A DNA stretch of 64,000 bases, taken from positions 1 through 64,000 of the forward strand of contig NZ_PRDB01000010.1 in NCBI RefSeq assembly GCF_002925905.1, in the 5' to 3' direction. Each line of letters opens with the position of its first letter. The stretch's first letter is position 1. The notes below the pieces were generated by a model. That model saw only the letters and a list, made by a program, of their open reading frames with translations, had not been told where the DNA came from and searched no databases. Source of the stretch: Klebsiella michiganensis. Its GTDB lineage: Bacteria > Pseudomonadota > Gammaproteobacteria > Enterobacterales > Enterobacteriaceae. The position numbers were made by a program, and so were the translations under genes. Shown here in pieces: positions 27,547 to 39,362 of this stretch.

Positions 27547-30500
27547 TTATTCGACGGCGAAAGCTTTATCGAGACGGCTATAGCCCAGCCCGTTGATTTT
27601 TTTAACTTTAATTTGCACAGGAATGCGCTCTTTCATCGCCTCAACGTGGCTGATGACGCCGATAATCTTGCCGCTGGCGTTGAGCGCGTCCAGCGCATCC
27701 AGCGCGGTATCCAGGGTTTCGCTGTCCAGAGTGCCGAAGCCCTCATCGAGAAACAGCGAGTCTATCCGCGTTTTATGGCTCACCAGATCGGAGAGCGCCA
27801 GCGCCAGCGCGAGGCTCACGAGGAAGCTCTCGCCGCCGGACAGCGTCCGGGTGTCGCGCACCGCGTCCGCCTGCCAGGTATCGACCACTTCCAGCTCCAG
27901 GGCGTCGCTGGCTTTGCGTTGCAGCAGATAGCGGCCGTGCAGGCGGTTGAGCTGATGGTTGGCCAGCCACACCAGGTTATCCAGCGTCAGGCCTTGCGCA
28001 AACTTACGGAATTTATCGCCCTCTCTGGAGCCGATAAGCGCGTTCAGCCATCCCCAGTCTTCCACTTCCTGCGCAGCGCGTTCCATCTGCTGGCGTAACG
28101 ACTGCTGACGCTGCTGGTTTTCTGCATTCTGCTTCAGCTGCTGGCGAATCTCTCCCTGACGGGCGCTGTTTTCCCGCAGCAGCGTCGTCAGCTGCTGAAG
28201 CTGTTCCTGTACCCGCTCAAGAGGCTGGCTGATATCCGTTTCCGCCGGCGGCTGCTGGCGGTGGCTATCCAGCGCCTCGCGGGCCCGCATCGCCAGCGCC
28301 TGATTCTGCTGTAGCGTACTTTCCAGCGTCTGCTTCAGGCGTTCAAGGCGCCGGCGCGTCTCCTCATCGAGCAGCGCGGCGAGAAACGCCTGCTGGTCAG
28401 CGAACGGGCTGGCGGCCAGCGCCGCGCTGAACTGCGCTTCGCTCTCTTTCAACTGAGCCTGCTGCTGGCTCTCCTGCTGCCCCAGGGTTTGCCACTGGCT
28501 CTGAAGCGCGAGGCAGTCGTCGTGCACCTGGCGCCAGCCGTCCAGCGGCGCGGGTTCCGCCGCTAAGTCCGTTTCCGGCAAGGACTCCAGCAGCGGGGTC
28601 AGTTGCTGAAGCTGTTCCTGCAGGGCGATCAGTTCGTTCTGTTTGGCCTGCCAGCCGCGGGTCTCGTCTTCCCGCTGCGCCAGCCAGCCTGCGGCCTGCT
28701 CCGCTGCCGGTAAACTCAGCGCAAATGCGGCCAGTTCAGCCGCCAGCGCGGCGCTGCGCTGCGCTTGTTCCTGCTGGAGCTGCTGGATCTGCTGCTGGCA
28801 CTCCTGCTGCTGGGCCTGCCAGGCCAGACGCTGCTGATGCTGATACAGCCGCTGTTCATGCTCCTGCTGCGCGTTTAGCCAGCCGGGAATGTCATCCTTT
28901 GGCGTCAGGTCGATATTTAATCCGGCGATCGTCGCCTGCCAGCGTGAGGTAAGCGCTTGCTCCTGCTGCAGAAGCGATGCTTTCTCGGTGGCCTCTTTTT
29001 GCTGCTGCTTAAGCAGGGCGTCCAGCTCGCCGCGCACCAGGGCGCCGGCCTCCGCCAGCTGTTTGACTTCGCGCTCAAGCGCATCGCGCCGCGCCTGATT
29101 TACGCCGGGAACCAGCGCCTGATACTCGGCGACGGCCGGATGCTGCGCGGAACCGCAGAGCGGACAGGGGGAACCGGGCTGCAGGCGGGCTCGTTCGGCC
29201 TCCAGACCGGCAATGCGCGCTTCCATTTCGCACAGGGCTTTGACATCGCTAAACTGCTGATTCTTCTCTTTATAGGCCTGACGGCGCTGGGCCAGGGTGG
29301 TTTCCAGCCGCTCCTGCTCCTGCTTACTGGCCTGCCCGGCGGCATGAAGCTGTGATAAACGCTGACTCAGCGGCTGCAGCTGGCCATGCAGGGCCGCGAG
29401 CTGCTGGCGCAGCGCGCGCAGCGCGGCGTGCTGCGCGAGGCCGGCGCTGACCTGCTCAGCATCCAGCGCCAGCCCGTCGGGCGGCAGTTCGCCCAGCCGG
29501 CGGCTGGTTTCCGCCAGACGCTGCTGCAGAGCGGCTTGCTGCTGCGTATCGCGCGCCTGCTGCTGGAAAGCGGCCCGCCAGCCCGCCAGCGCATTGCCCC
29601 ATCGCTGGTAGCGGTCGTGCTCTTTTAGCCATGCGGCGAGCGTTTGCTGGTGGTTCTGCAGGCGTTCAGACTGCTGCCGGGCGGCGAGGCGAATCCCCGC
29701 CCGCAGCCGCAGTCGTTCATGTAAGCGAGTATTTACTTCTTCTCTCAGATTGCGGGTTTGCGCCAGCGCGGCGGTTTGCTCCTGTTGACGCGTCCACTGC
29801 GGGCGTAGCTGCTCCGCGGGCTGGGCATTCAGCAATACGGTAAGCTGCGGTTGCGCCTGCTCCAGCGCAGCCTGCGCTTCGCGTAGCGCGGTTTGAACCT
29901 GCAGATCTTCTGCCGTCAGCTCTGCGCCGCGTACCAGCCACTGACGGGCATTTTGCAGGCGGGTTTGTTCGCTAACCTGCTGTTTTTCTTCATCAGTAAG
30001 CGCTTGCAAACTTTGTTGGAGCGCCTGCTGCTGTTCGTCGCTCAGCAGCAGCACGCCGGAGGCCTGGGCCTGAATTTTCTCCAGCTCGACGCGGGCCTGC
30101 TTATGCTTTTCAAAGACCTGTGCCGAAATCTGGCCGTAAATCTCGGTGCCGGTCAGCTCCTCCAGCAGCTCGGCGCGCTCTTTCGGTTTCGCGTTCAGGA
30201 AGGCGGCGAACTGCCCCTGCGACAGCAGCATCGAGCGGGTGAAGCGGCCATAGTCCAGGCCGGTGAGCGCGGCGGTCAGTTCCAGCTTATCTTTGACCTT
30301 ATCGGCGAGGATCTTGCCGTCCTCGCAGCGCGCCAGCTCGACGCGCGGAACCTGCAGGTTGCCGTCCGGCTGGTTTCGCGCCCGGTTCTGGCTCCAGAAG
30401 GCGCGGTAGGCGATGCCTTTTACCTCAAACTCCACTTCCGCCAGGCATTCGGCGGTGTCGCGGGTCATCAGATCGTTCTGCGATTGCGACACGCTGCTCA

Positions 30501-30681
30501 GGCGCGGGGTTTCGTGATACAGCGCCAGACAGATAGCATCCAGCAGGGTGGTTTTTCCGGCGCCGGTTGGCCCGGTAATCGCGAACAGTCCGTTGCTGGC
30601 GAAGGGCTCAGCGGTGAAATCAATTTTCCATTCGCCTTTGAGTGAATTGAGGTTTTTCAGGCGTAAACTGAGTATTTTCAC
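27547..30681 (-). CDS. sbcC: Exonuclease subunit SbcC (Rad50-like)
   Basis: Large ATPase subunit of the SbcCD nuclease, which cuts hairpins and processes double-strand ends. The protein has 1044 aa. The N-terminal Walker A is [14 protein letters not shown] near residue 38. Long Gln/Leu/Glu-rich coiled coils span about 190-850, with the zinc-hook CPLCG near residue 505. The C-terminal signature and Walker B are [19 protein letters not shown] and [13 protein letters not shown]. The start overlaps the sbcD stop (ATGA, 30678-30681), so the two genes are coupled. Confidence 0.97.
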   Translation of the reverse strand: MKILSLRLKNLNSLKGEWKIDFTAEPFASNGLFAITGPTGAGKTTLLDAICLALYHETPRLSSVSQSQNDLMTRDTAECLAEVEFEVKGIAYRAFWSQNRARNQPDGNLQVPRVELARCEDGKILADKVKDKLELTAALTGLDYGRFTRSMLLSQGQFAAFLNAKPKERAELLEELTGTEIYGQISAQVFEKHKQARVELEKIQAQASGVLLLSDEQQQALQQSLQALTDEEKQQVSEQTRLQNARQWLVRGAELTAEDLQVQTALREAQAALEQAQPQLTVLLNAQPAEQLRPQWTRQQEQTAALAQTRNLREEVNTRLHERLRLRAGIRLAARQQSERLQNHQQTLAAWLKEHDRYQRWGNALAGWRAAFQQQARDTQQQAALQQRLAETSRRLGELPPDGLALDAEQVSAGLAQHAALRALRQQLAALHGQLQPLSQRLSQLHAAGQASKQEQERLETTLAQRRQAYKEKNQQFSDVKALCEMEARIAGLEAERARLQPGSPCPLCGSAQHPAVAEYQALVPGVNQARRDALEREVKQLAEAGALVRGELDALLKQQQKEATEKASLLQQEQALTSRWQATIAGLNIDLTPKDDIPGWLNAQQEHEQRLYQHQQRLAWQAQQQECQQQIQQLQQEQAQRSAALAAELAAFALSLPAAEQAAGWLAQREDETRGWQAKQNELIALQEQLQQLTPLLESLPETDLAAEPAPLDGWRQVHDDCLALQSQWQTLGQQESQQQAQLKESEAQFSAALAASPFADQQAFLAALLDEETRRRLERLKQTLESTLQQNQALAMRAREALDSHRQQPPAETDISQPLERVQEQLQQLTTLLRENSARQGEIRQQLKQNAENQQRQQSLRQQMERAAQEVEDWGWLNALIGSREGDKFRKFAQGLTLDNLVWLANHQLNRLHGRYLLQRKASDALELEVVDTWQADAVRDTRTLSGGESFLVSLALALALSDLVSHKTRIDSLFLDEGFGTLDSETLDTALDALDALNASGKIIGVISHVEAMKERIPVQIKVKKINGLGYSRLDKAFAVE

Positions 30682-31880
30682 AGGCGATCCTCACCGTTCA
30701 GGCTATGCAGCGTTTCATTAAAGAGCTGTTCCAGGCGCTGCTGCTGCGTCGCTTCCAGCGTTTCCAGCGCCAGACGGCGGGCGAAGACGTCCTCCACCTG
30801 CAGTTCGCTGAGGGTCTCGCGCTGAGCGCCGGCCAGAATGCGATCGCGCTGGGCGCGGCTGCGGCGCACCAGCAGCACTTCTACCGGCAGCGTTTCGGTC
30901 TGTGCCTGGATTTTACGTTGGATATCATGCATATATTCGTCGCTGGTGACTTCGATATCCAGCCACGCTGAGGGCTGCTGGTCGTTATTCTGCCATTGGT
31001 TTAGCTGTGCGCTAATGCTGGCGAAATCGCCCTTCAGGACCGCCAGCGGCTGGGTGACGGGGACGATAAGCGGCGTGACGTCCGTCAGGCAGCCGTTAGC
31101 GAAAGTGACCAGATTGACGCTCTTATTTTTCCCGGTTTCGTCAAAGCTCAGCGGGATGGGCGAACCGCTGTAGCGGATATGTTCGCAGCCGCCGACCACC
31201 TGCGCCCGGTGAATGTGGCCGAGCGCGATATAGTCGGCGGGCGGAAAACGGCTCGCCGGGAAGGCGTCCAGCGTACCGATATAGATTTCGCGAACCGCGT
31301 CGCTTTTGCTGGCGCCGACGGTGGTTAAATGGCCGCTGGCGATAATCGGCAGCGCCCGGTCGCCGCGCAGTTCGCAGGCCAGCTGGTACTGCTGCTGGTA
31401 GTAGTCGCTGATGGCGCTGAGCAGCAGCTGCTGCTTTTCGCCGCCAGAGTGCCCAGCCTGGCTGGTCACCAGCTCACGCGGGCGCAGGAACGGTACCGGA
31501 CAAAAAATCGCCCCCGGCGTACCGTCGCGCAGCGGCAGGATAAAAGGGGCGTGGCCGGCATTGGCCACCACCGTCGTATTCAGGAAGGCGAGAATGTCTC
31601 GCGACTCGTTGAGGGTGGCAACCGAATCGTGGTTTCCCGCCAGCACCACCAGCCGGCAGCGGGTCTGCTGCAGCTGAACGACAAAGCGGTTATACAGCTC
31701 GCGCGCGTAGCTCGGCGGTGAGCCGGTATCAAAAATATCGCCCGCAACAATAATGGCATCGACATCATGTTCCTGCGCGCTGGCCAGCAGCCAGTCGAGA
31801 AACGCCTGATGTTCGGCGGCGCGACTTTTGCTGTAAAAATTTTGCCCAAGGTGCCAGTCAGAGGTGTGAAGGATGCGCAT
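30678..31880 (-). CDS. sbcD: Exonuclease subunit SbcD (Mre11-like)
   Basis: Nuclease subunit of SbcCD, 400 aa. The phosphoesterase motifs are [25 protein letters not shown] and ALGHIHRA, which carry the two-metal ligands. The start is the ATG at 31878-31880 ([13 protein letters not shown]), with CCAGGGA upstream. The longer frame to 31964 reads through a dispersed repeat and is rejected. It is the first gene of the operon and is divergent from phoB. Confidence 0.97.
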   Translation of the reverse strand: MRILHTSDWHLGQNFYSKSRAAEHQAFLDWLLASAQEHDVDAIIVAGDIFDTGSPPSYARELYNRFVVQLQQTRCRLVVLAGNHDSVATLNESRDILAFLNTTVVANAGHAPFILPLRDGTPGAIFCPVPFLRPRELVTSQAGHSGGEKQQLLLSAISDYYQQQYQLACELRGDRALPIIASGHLTTVGASKSDAVREIYIGTLDAFPASRFPPADYIALGHIHRAQVVGGCEHIRYSGSPIPLSFDETGKNKSVNLVTFANGCLTDVTPLIVPVTQPLAVLKGDFASISAQLNQWQNNDQQPSAWLDIEVTSDEYMHDIQRKIQAQTETLPVEVLLVRRSRAQRDRILAGAQRETLSELQVEDVFARRLALETLEATQQQRLEQLFNETLHSLNGEDRL

Positions 31881-31915
31881 AGTTGTTCCCTGGAGAAAAA
31901 GCGTAAGCGGCATTA

Positions 31916-31970
31916 TATACCCGTCATCCTTCAAGTTGCTTATGCGTTGGCTACGTCCAGCCACCTGGTT
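31916..31970. repeat. Dispersed intergenic repeat, copy 1
   Basis: Begins ATACCCG-TCATCCTTCAAG, then TTGC...GCGTTGGCT. It shares the core TCATCCTTCAAG and further scattered bases with 41194-41250. Similar intergenic sequences recur in many Enterobacterales genomes. It lies within the sbcD leader, in the 278-base sbcD/phoB gap. Confidence 0.6.
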
Positions 31971-32079
31971 ACCTGTGCTTGTGGGGAGTGAAACCTGAAT
32001 TATTGAGGGGATAACGCTGCTTTTGGGTGAGTTAAGTCCGTGTCACAATTCGAAATCCGCGTTCATCTGGCGGTCATTT

Positions 32080-32097
32080 TTTTCATAAATCTGTCAT
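32080..32097 (+). promoter_or_regulatory. Pho box of phoBR
   Basis: TTTTCATAAATCTGTCAT, two 7-base PhoB repeats with a 4-base spacer, followed by a third partial repeat (ATCTGACGC) and a -10-like CATAAT. The same arrangement precedes E. coli phoB and gives positive autoregulation. It is about 60 bases upstream of the phoB start. Confidence 0.9.
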
Positions 32098-32158
32098 AAA
32101 TCTGACGCATAATGGCCGCGCACTTCTATACTGATGGCTAAAAAATACAGGGTAAATA

Positions 32159-32848
32159 ATGGCGAGAAGAATTCTGGTCGTTGAAGATGAAGCTCCAATC
32201 CGCGAAATGGTTTGCTTTGTTCTGGAGCAAAACGGCTTTCAGCCCGTCGAGGCGGAAGATTTTGACAGCGCGGTCAATCAGCTCAATGAACCCTGGCCTG
32301 ATTTGATCCTCCTTGACTGGATGCTGCCGGGCGGGTCGGGTCTGCAGTTTATTAAACAGCTCAAGCGTGAAGCGATGACCCGTGATATTCCGGTGGTGAT
32401 GCTGACCGCCCGCGGCGAAGAGGAAGATCGCGTCCGCGGCCTGGAGACCGGCGCCGATGACTACATCACTAAGCCGTTTTCCCCGAAAGAGCTGGTGGCG
32501 CGAATTAAAGCCGTGATGCGGCGCATTTCGCCGATGGCGGTGGAGGAGGTGATTGAAATGCAGGGGCTGAGCCTCGACCCCTCTTCGCATCGCGTCATGA
32601 CCGGCGAAAACCCGCTGGATATGGGGCCTACGGAGTTTAAATTACTCCACTTCTTCATGACGCACCCGGAGCGAGTCTATAGCCGCGAACAGCTGCTGAA
32701 TCACGTCTGGGGAACCAACGTTTATGTCGAAGACAGAACGGTAGACGTGCATATTCGCCGTCTGCGCAAAGCGCTGGAACATAGCGGCCATGACCGGATG
32801 GTACAAACGGTTCGCGGTACGGGATATCGTTTCTCCGCCCGTTTCTGA
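32159..32848 (+). CDS. phoB: Phosphate regulon response regulator PhoB
   Basis: Cytoplasmic transcription factor of 229 aa. The receiver domain has the acidic pocket E9/D10, phospho-acceptor D53 (LLDWMLPG) and K105 (TKPFSP). The OmpR-type winged-helix domain follows (about 130-227; [15 protein letters not shown] is the recognition region). It binds the Pho boxes seen before phoA and before itself. phoR follows 21 bases downstream. Confidence 0.98.
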   Translation: MARRILVVEDEAPIREMVCFVLEQNGFQPVEAEDFDSAVNQLNEPWPDLILLDWMLPGGSGLQFIKQLKREAMTRDIPVVMLTARGEEEDRVRGLETGADDYITKPFSPKELVARIKAVMRRISPMAVEEVIEMQGLSLDPSSHRVMTGENPLDMGPTEFKLLHFFMTHPERVYSREQLLNHVWGTNVYVEDRTVDVHIRRLRKALEHSGHDRMVQTVRGTGYRFSARF

Positions 32849-32869
32849 ATGCTGACAGGAGTGTGAACC

Positions 32870-34159
32870 GTGCTGGAACGGCTGTCATGGAAAAGGCTGG
32901 CGCTTGAGCTTTTCTTGTGTTGTATCCCGGCCCTGATCCTCGGGGCGTTTTTAGGTTATCTGCCGTGGTTTTTATTGGCGGCAGTGACCGGTCTTCTTGT
33001 CTGGCATTTCTGGAATCTGATGCGCCTGTCGTGGTGGCTGTGGGTTGATCGCAGCATGACGCCACCGCCGGGCAGCGGCAGCTGGGAGCCGCTGCTTTAC
33101 GGACTGCACCAGATGCAGATGCGTAATAAAAAGCGCCGCCGTGAGCTGGGAAGCCTGATTAAGCGCTTTCGCAGCGGGGCGGAGTCTCTGCCGGATGCGG
33201 TGGTGCTGACCACCGAAGAAGGGGTGATGTTCTGGTGCAACGGTCTGGCCCAGCAGATCCTGAATCTGCGCTGGCCTGACGATAACGGGCAGAACATCCT
33301 TAACCTCTTGCGCTACCCTGAATTTGCCAATTATCTGAAATACCGCGATTTTTCCAAACCGCTCAATCTGGTGCTGAATAACGGCCGTCATCTGGAAATT
33401 CGCGTGATGCCCTATAGCGATAAACAGCTGCTGATGGTGGCGCGCGATGTCACGCAGATGCACCAGCTGGAAGGGGCGCGGCGAAACTTTTTCGCCAACG
33501 TCAGCCACGAACTGCGCACGCCGTTGACGGTGCTGCAGGGGTATCTGGAGATGATGCAGGAGCAGGTGCTGGAAGGGGGAACGCGCGAAAAAGCGTTGCA
33601 CACCATGCGTGAACAAACCCAGCGCATGGAAGGCCTGGTTAAGCAACTGCTGACGCTGTCGCGAATCGAAGCCGCGCCGGTACTGGCGATGAACGATAAA
33701 ATCGATGTGCCGATGATGCTGCGGGTGGTCGAGCGCGAGGCGCAAACGCTAAGCCAGCAGAGGCAGGTGCTGCATTTTTCGGTCGATGAATCGCTGAAAG
33801 TACTGGGCAATGAAGAACAGCTGCGCAGCGCCATTTCCAACCTGGTCTATAACGCGGTCAACCATACGCCGCCGGGAACGGACATTACCGTAAGCTGGCA
33901 GCGCGCGCCGCACGGAGCGTTGTTCAGCGTCGAAGATAACGGGCCGGGCATCGCGCCGGAACATATTCCGCGTCTGACCGAGCGTTTCTACCGGGTGGAT
34001 AAAGCGCGTTCAAGACAGACCGGCGGCAGCGGTCTGGGGCTGGCGATCGTCAAACACGCCGTCAGCCATCACGATAGCCGCCTCGAAATTGAGAGTACGC
34101 TGGGGAAAGGCACCCGCTTTAGCTTCCTGTTACCGGAACGTTTAATTGCCAAAAATTGA
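32870..34159 (+). CDS. phoR: Phosphate regulon sensor kinase PhoR
   Basis: Inner-membrane histidine kinase of 429 aa. Two N-terminal membrane segments (about 10-50) have no large periplasmic loop. They are followed by a basic linker, a PAS domain (about 95-195), the phospho-acceptor H213 ([10 protein letters not shown]), and the ATP-binding N, G1 and G2 boxes ([29 protein letters not shown]). The start is GTG after AGGAGTG. It phosphorylates or dephosphorylates PhoB according to Pst/PhoU signalling. Confidence 0.97.
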   Translation: MLERLSWKRLALELFLCCIPALILGAFLGYLPWFLLAAVTGLLVWHFWNLMRLSWWLWVDRSMTPPPGSGSWEPLLYGLHQMQMRNKKRRRELGSLIKRFRSGAESLPDAVVLTTEEGVMFWCNGLAQQILNLRWPDDNGQNILNLLRYPEFANYLKYRDFSKPLNLVLNNGRHLEIRVMPYSDKQLLMVARDVTQMHQLEGARRNFFANVSHELRTPLTVLQGYLEMMQEQVLEGGTREKALHTMREQTQRMEGLVKQLLTLSRIEAAPVLAMNDKIDVPMMLRVVEREAQTLSQQRQVLHFSVDESLKVLGNEEQLRSAISNLVYNAVNHTPPGTDITVSWQRAPHGALFSVEDNGPGIAPEHIPRLTERFYRVDKARSRQTGGSGLGLAIVKHAVSHHDSRLEIESTLGKGTRFSFLLPERLIAKN

Positions 34160-34191
34160 GCCCGAGCGGCCGGGTGTCAGAATAACTTGCC

Positions 34192-34215
34192 AATGACCAG
34201 CTTCGGCTGGTCATT
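34192..34215 (+). terminator. Terminator of phoBR
   Basis: Perfect 10-base stem AATGACCAGC/GCTGGTCATT with a stable TTCG loop, 33 bases after the phoR stop, followed by TTCC. Confidence 0.85.
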
Positions 34216-34222
34216 TTCCTTT

Positions 34223-34577
34223 GCAGCGCAATCACAGCTGCGTAATTAACGAACGCTCGCTGCTTTTTTGTTCGCATGATAAGCCAGATGTTTTCTATTC
34301 ATCAGGTAAATAATTCTACGCATCAAAATAGAGTTAGCATAATCATCTGCTTTTGCGATCCCTCCTTGCTTTAAAACGTTATAAGCGTTTAAATTGCCCC
34401 CCTACGGTCGCAGACAGACTGTTTTTGCGTGGTAATTCAAAAAACAATTCTTTTCCACGCCGCTTTGGGAGCATATCCCGCTGAGTTTACTGACAATGGC
34501 CGCTGTATCATCCCCAGGGGAAAGGCGCGGTATTTATCCGTTTTTACAACACCACATCCACAGGCTGTAATGAATTT
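34223..34577 (+). promoter_or_regulatory. Long brnQ upstream region with two hairpins
   Basis: Part of the 418-base gap between phoR and brnQ. GCAGCG (34223-34228) can pair with CGCTGC (34258-34263), which is followed by TTTTTT (34264-34269). This resembles a factor-independent terminator, and a CAGCTG stretch inside it allows an alternative fold. GCGTGG (34427-34432) can pair with CCACGC (34455-34460), with AATT/AATT inside. No leader peptide or known riboswitch was recognised. It presumably holds the brnQ promoter and leader. Confidence 0.45.
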
Positions 34578-35897
34578 ATGACCCATCAGTTAAAATCTCG
34601 CGACATCATAGCGTTGGGCTTTATGACCTTCGCGCTGTTTGTCGGCGCAGGCAATATTATCTTCCCCCCAATGGTTGGCTTACAGGCCGGCGAACACGTC
34701 TGGAGCGCGGCCATTGGCTTTCTGATTACCGCCGTGGGTCTGCCGGTGCTAACGGTCGTGGCGCTGGCAAAAGTCGGCGGCGGCGTAGAGAGCCTGAGCA
34801 CGCCGATTGGTAAAGTCGCCGGTATCCTGCTGGCGGTCGTCTGCTATCTGGCCGTAGGGCCGCTGTTCGCGACCCCGCGTACCGCGACCGTCTCTTTTGA
34901 GGTGGGGATTGCGCCGCTGACCGGCGACGGCCCGCTGCCGCTGCTGATTTACAGCATTATCTATTTTGCGCTGGTGATCCTCGTTTCGCTCTACCCGGGC
35001 AAGCTGCTGGACACCGTGGGGAATTTCCTCGCGCCGCTGAAAATTATCGCCCTGATTATTCTCGCCGTGGCGGCAATCGTCTGGCCTGCCGGTCCGCTGA
35101 GCCACGCGATGGAAGCCTACCGCACCGCGCCGTTCTCTAACGGCTTCGTCAACGGCTATCTGACCATGGACACCCTCGGGGCAATGGTCTTTGGTATCGT
35201 GATTGTCAACGCCGCGCGTTCTCGCGGCGTGACCGAAGCCCGCCTGCTGACCCGCTACACCGTCTGGGCTGGCCTGATGGCCGGCGTGGGCCTGACGCTG
35301 CTGTACCTGGCGTTGTTCCGTTTAGGTTCCGATAGCGGCACGCTGGTGGAGCAGTCCGCTAACGGCGCGGCGATTCTGCATGCTTACGTCCAGCACACCT
35401 TCGGCGGCGCGGGAAGCTTCCTGCTGGCGGCGCTGATCTTTATCGCCTGTCTGGTGACGGCGGTGGGCTTGACCTGCGCCTGCGCGGAGTTCTTTGCCCA
35501 GTACCTGCCGTTCTCCTACCGTACGCTGGTGTTTATCCTCGGCCTGTTTTCGATGGCGGTCTCCAACCTCGGCCTGAGCCACCTGATTCAGATTTCGATT
35601 CCGGTGCTGACGGCTATCTATCCGCCGTGTATCGCACTGGTTGTATTAAGCTTTACCCGCGGTTGGTGGCATAATTCGTCCCGCGTTATCGCCCCGGCAA
35701 TGTTTATCAGCCTGATGTTTGGTATCATTGACGGCATTAAAGCGTCGGCGTTTGCAGAGATGATGCCGTCCTGGACCGCGCGTCTGCCGCTGGCGGAGCA
35801 GGGCCTGGCCTGGCTGATGCCAACCGCCGTTATGGTGGTGCTGGCGGTTATCTGGGATCGCGCAGCGGGACGTCAGGTGACATCCAGCGCGCACTAA
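34578..35897 (+). CDS. brnQ: Branched-chain amino acid transporter BrnQ
   Basis: Inner-membrane sodium-coupled carrier for leucine, isoleucine and valine (LIVCS family), 439 aa with about 12 hydrophobic segments. The N-terminal family block [18 protein letters not shown] and the internal [12 protein letters not shown] are intact. The start is the ATG at 34578 with only a weak ribosome site. It is monocistronic and ends in a strong terminator. Confidence 0.97.
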   Translation: MTHQLKSRDIIALGFMTFALFVGAGNIIFPPMVGLQAGEHVWSAAIGFLITAVGLPVLTVVALAKVGGGVESLSTPIGKVAGILLAVVCYLAVGPLFATPRTATVSFEVGIAPLTGDGPLPLLIYSIIYFALVILVSLYPGKLLDTVGNFLAPLKIIALIILAVAAIVWPAGPLSHAMEAYRTAPFSNGFVNGYLTMDTLGAMVFGIVIVNAARSRGVTEARLLTRYTVWAGLMAGVGLTLLYLALFRLGSDSGTLVEQSANGAAILHAYVQHTFGGAGSFLLAALIFIACLVTAVGLTCACAEFFAQYLPFSYRTLVFILGLFSMAVSNLGLSHLIQISIPVLTAIYPPCIALVVLSFTRGWWHNSSRVIAPAMFISLMFGIIDGIKASAFAEMMPSWTARLPLAEQGLAWLMPTAVMVVLAVIWDRAAGRQVTSSAH

Positions 35898-35919
35898 CCG
35901 ACGCTTTACACAGGTGTTT

Positions 35920-35949
35920 AACCACGGGACTTCAGGTCCCGTGGTTTTT
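35920..35949 (+). terminator. Rho-independent terminator after brnQ
   Basis: Perfect 11-base stem AACCACGGGAC/GTCCCGTGGTT with a 5-base loop, followed by a long T-run. Confidence 0.95.
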
Positions 35950-36020
35950 TGTTTTTTTGGTCACCCTCCTTTGTTCTTTGCCCCCGCGAAGGCCAGAGGA
36001 GAAAAACGGCATGGAACACG

Positions 36021-37391
36021 ATGGAAAGTAGTAACAAGCTTAAGCGCGGGCTAAGTACCCGGCATATTCGCTTTATGGCGCTGGGGTCGGCAATCGGTAC
36101 CGGCCTTTTCTATGGTTCGGCTGACGCGATTAAAATGGCGGGGCCGAGCGTTCTGTTGGCTTATATTATCGGCGGCGCCGCGGCCTACATTATCATGCGC
36201 GCGCTGGGCGAGATGTCGGTGCATAACCCGGCCGCCAGTTCATTCTCGCGCTACGCGCAGGATTATCTTGGCCCGCTGGCGGGCTATATCACCGGCTGGA
36301 CCTACTGTTTCGAAATTCTGATTGTCGCCATCGCCGACGTCACGGCCTTCGGTATCTATATGGGCGTCTGGTTCCCGGCGGTACCGCACTGGATCTGGGT
36401 ACTCAGCGTGGTGCTGATTATCTGCGCCGTCAACCTGATGAGCGTGAAGGTCTTCGGCGAGCTGGAGTTCTGGTTCTCCTTCTTCAAAGTCGCCACGATT
36501 ATCATCATGATCCTCGCCGGTTTCGGCATCATTATCTGGGGTATTGGCAACGGCGGGCAGCCGACGGGTATCCACAACCTCTGGAGCAACGGCGGCTTTT
36601 TCAGCAACGGCTGGCTGGGGATGGTGATGTCGCTGCAGATGGTAATGTTCGCCTACGGCGGGATCGAAATCATCGGTATCACCGCCGGCGAAGCGAAAGA
36701 TCCGGAGAAATCCATTCCGCGCGCCATTAACTCGGTGCCGATGCGTATCCTGGTGTTTTACGTCGGGACGCTGTTCGTGATTATGTCTATCTATCCGTGG
36801 AACCAGGTGGGGACTAACGGCAGCCCGTTCGTTCTGACCTTCCAGCATCTCGGCATCACTTTTGCCGCCAGCATCCTGAACTTTGTGGTGCTGACCGCTT
36901 CGCTGTCGGCGATTAACTCCGACGTCTTTGGCGTGGGGCGTATGCTGCACGGCATGGCGGAACAGGGCAGCGCGCCGAAGATGTTCGCGAAAACCTCCCG
37001 TCGCGGGGTGCCGTGGGTGACGGTGACGGTGATGACGATTGCCCTGCTGTTCGCGGTCTATCTTAACTACATTATGCCGGAGAACGTCTTCCTGGTGATC
37101 GCCTCGCTGGCGACCTTCGCCACCGTCTGGGTGTGGATTATGATCCTGCTGTCGCAGATCGCCTTCCGTCGCCGCCTTCCGCCGGAAGAGGCGAAGGCGC
37201 TGAAGTTCAGGGTGCCTGGCGGTGTCGCGACCACGGTGATTGGCCTGCTGTTCCTGGTCTTTATTATCGGTCTGATCGGCTACCATCCTGATACCCGCAT
37301 CTCGCTGTACGTTGGCTTTGCGTGGATTCTCCTGCTGCTGATTGGCTGGCAGTTTAAAACCCGCCGCGAGCGAAAACTGGCGAAAGCCTAG
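36021..37391 (+). CDS. proY: Cryptic proline permease ProY
   Basis: Amino-acid-polyamine-organocation permease of 456 aa and 12 helices, nearly the same as E. coli ProY ([36 protein letters not shown]). In Salmonella it carries proline when activated. The ATG at 36021 is used; the longer open frame from 35949 includes the brnQ terminator and is rejected. Confidence 0.95.
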   Translation: MESSNKLKRGLSTRHIRFMALGSAIGTGLFYGSADAIKMAGPSVLLAYIIGGAAAYIIMRALGEMSVHNPAASSFSRYAQDYLGPLAGYITGWTYCFEILIVAIADVTAFGIYMGVWFPAVPHWIWVLSVVLIICAVNLMSVKVFGELEFWFSFFKVATIIIMILAGFGIIIWGIGNGGQPTGIHNLWSNGGFFSNGWLGMVMSLQMVMFAYGGIEIIGITAGEAKDPEKSIPRAINSVPMRILVFYVGTLFVIMSIYPWNQVGTNGSPFVLTFQHLGITFAASILNFVVLTASLSAINSDVFGVGRMLHGMAEQGSAPKMFAKTSRRGVPWVTVTVMTIALLFAVYLNYIMPENVFLVIASLATFATVWVWIMILLSQIAFRRRLPPEEAKALKFRVPGGVATTVIGLLFLVFIIGLIGYHPDTRISLYVGFAWILLLLIGWQFKTRRERKLAKA

Positions 37392-37407
37392 TCATTTTCG
37401 TTCTCTT

Positions 37408-37438
37408 CTTGCCGGATACGCACGGGCTATCCGGCAAG
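37408..37438. repeat. Palindromic unit after proY
   Basis: CTTGCCGGATA/TATCCGGCAAG, an 11-base perfect stem with a 9-base loop, 17 bases after the proY stop. It has a REP-like look (GCCGGAT...ATCCGGC) and no U-tract. Confidence 0.65.
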
Positions 37439-37443
37439 CTATC

Positions 37444-37466
37444 CCTCCACCCCCGCCATCCTCCCC
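37444..37466 (-). promoter_or_regulatory. MalT boxes upstream of malZ
   Basis: On the minus strand GGGGAGGATG (37457-37466) and GGGGTGGAGG (37444-37453) each match 9 of 10 bases of the MalT consensus GGGGAKGAGG and lie 13 bases apart as direct repeats. malZ is a member of the MalT regulon in E. coli. Confidence 0.6.
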
Positions 37467-37544
37467 CAATAATTCTGCCGATGATGAGTCATACGCCAGT
37501 ACGCTGTGGCAAGGTGTGCCCATTCTGCAAAGAGAGGAATAATG

Positions 37545-39362
37545 ATGTTGAAGGCATGGCACCTCCCGGTTGCTCCGTTTATTAAGGAACAGCAGGAACG
37601 ACTGATTATTACGCTATGGTTAAGCGGCGACGATCTGCCGCCGCGGGTCACGCTGCGCGCGGAAGAGGATAACGAAGAGCTGTCGCTGCCGATGCACCGC
37701 CTGCGGCAGGAGCCGCATCCGGGCGTGGTGGCGTGGCGCGGGGAAATCAGCCTCGTTAACGGGCAGCCGCGTCGCCGCTACAGCTTCAAGCTGCTGTGGG
37801 CCGACCGCCAGCTGTGGTTCACGCCGCAGGGGTTCAACCGCTTTCCACCGGCGAGGCTGGAACAGTTTGCGGTCGATCTGCCGGACAGCGGACCGCAGTG
37901 GGTAGCCGATCAGGTATTTTATCAAATCTTCCCTGACCGTTTTGCCCGCAGCGAGTCTCGCGAAGCGGGACAGGATGCGATTTATTACCATCATGCCGCC
38001 GGTCACGACATCGTGCGCAAAGCGTGGGATGAACCGCTAACCGCCGAGGCGGGCGGCTCCACCTTTTACGGCGGCGATCTCGATGGTATCAGCGAGCGGC
38101 TGCCGTACCTGAAGCAGCTTGGCGTAACGGCGCTGTACCTGAACCCGGTATTTGTCGCCCCCAGCGTGCATAAATATGATACCGAGGATTATCGTCGCGT
38201 TGATCCGCAGTTTGGCGGCGATGCGGCGCTGCTGCGCCTGCGCCACCATACGCAAAAAGAGGGAATGCGTCTGATCCTCGATGGCGTGTTCAACCATAGC
38301 GGCGATTCGCATGCCTGGTTCGACCGCCACCAGCGCGGTAGCGGCGGTGCCTGTCATAACGCCGATTCGCCGTGGCGCGACTGGTATAATTTTTCCCCCG
38401 AGGGCGTTGCCCACGACTGGCTGGGATACGCCAGCTTGCCTAAGCTGGACTACCGGTCGTCGACACTGATCGATGAAATCTATGCCGGGGAAGATAGTAT
38501 CGTGCGCCACTGGCTGAAAGCGCCATGGAGCATGGACGGCTGGCGCCTGGACGTGGTGCATATGCTGGGCGAAGAGGGCGGGGCGCGCAATAACCTGCGC
38601 CATATTGCCGGCATTACCCAGGCGGCGAAGCTGGAGCGGCCGGACGCTTTCGTGTTCGGTGAGCATTTCGGCGACGCGCGCCAGTGGCTACAGGCCGACG
38701 TTGAAGACTCGGCGATGAACTACCGCGGCTTTACCTTTCCGCTGTGGGGCTTTCTCGCGAACACCGATATCTCCTACGATCCGCAGAAAATCGATGCGCA
38801 GACCTGTATGGCGTGGATGGATAACTATCGCGCCGGACTGTCGCACCAGCAGCAGCTGCGGATGTTTAACCAGCTCGATAGCCACGATACCGCGCGCTTT
38901 AAGTCTCTGCTCGGCAAAGATGTTGCCCGCCTGCCGCTGGCGGTGGTGTGGCTATTTAGCTGGCCGGGCGTGCCGTGCATTTACTACGGCGATGAAGTGG
39001 GCGTGGATGGCAATAACGATCCGTTCTGCCGTAAGCCGTTCCCGTGGGATCCGGCTTTGCAGGATGGCGCTCTGCTTGAACTGTACAAGCGGATGAGCAA
39101 GCTGCGTAAGGCCAATCAGGCGCTGCGCTACGGCGGCTGTCAGGTGATTTATGCCGAAGATAACGTGGTGGTGTTCGTGCGCGTCTATAAGCAGCAGCGC
39201 GTGCTGGTGGCGATCAACCGCGGCGAAGCCTGCGAGGTGGTGGTGGAGGATTCGCCGCTGCTCGACGTCACCGGCTGGCAGCTGAAAGAGGGCGCCGGGG
39301 CGCTACACGACGGCGTGCTGACGCTACCGGCGATCTCCGCCAGCGTCTGGTTTAGCCGCTAG
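37545..39362 (+). CDS. malZ: Maltodextrin glucosidase
   Basis: Cytoplasmic GH13 enzyme that releases glucose from the reducing end of maltodextrins. The protein has 605 aa. The N-terminal beta domain runs to about 120, then the (beta/alpha)8 barrel carries DGVFNHSGD, the nucleophile region [11 protein letters not shown], the acid/base GEHFGDAR and SHDTARF. Two ATGs adjoin (37542, 37545); the second is better spaced from AGAGGA and matches E. coli. The stop overlaps that of the convergent LysR gene by four bases. Confidence 0.96.
   Translation: MLKAWHLPVAPFIKEQQERLIITLWLSGDDLPPRVTLRAEEDNEELSLPMHRLRQEPHPGVVAWRGEISLVNGQPRRRYSFKLLWADRQLWFTPQGFNRFPPARLEQFAVDLPDSGPQWVADQVFYQIFPDRFARSESREAGQDAIYYHHAAGHDIVRKAWDEPLTAEAGGSTFYGGDLDGISERLPYLKQLGVTALYLNPVFVAPSVHKYDTEDYRRVDPQFGGDAALLRLRHHTQKEGMRLILDGVFNHSGDSHAWFDRHQRGSGGACHNADSPWRDWYNFSPEGVAHDWLGYASLPKLDYRSSTLIDEIYAGEDSIVRHWLKAPWSMDGWRLDVVHMLGEEGGARNNLRHIAGITQAAKLERPDAFVFGEHFGDARQWLQADVEDSAMNYRGFTFPLWGFLANTDISYDPQKIDAQTCMAWMDNYRAGLSHQQQLRMFNQLDSHDTARFKSLLGKDVARLPLAVVWLFSWPGVPCIYYGDEVGVDGNNDPFCRKPFPWDPALQDGALLELYKRMSKLRKANQALRYGGCQVIYAEDNVVVFVRVYKQQRVLVAINRGEACEVVVEDSPLLDVTGWQLKEGAGALHDGVLTLPAISASVWFSR

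Noticed and set aside
36240-37286. 348-codon open frame on the minus strand, antisense to proY
   Set aside because: Very rich in His, Gln, Arg and Asp with no recognisable fold, which is typical of the reverse frame of a GC-rich permease gene; proY is unambiguous.
37342-37542. 66-codon open frame between proY and malZ
   Set aside because: It runs through the proY end, a palindromic unit and the MalT boxes, and its sequence is low in complexity (PPPPPSSPNN).
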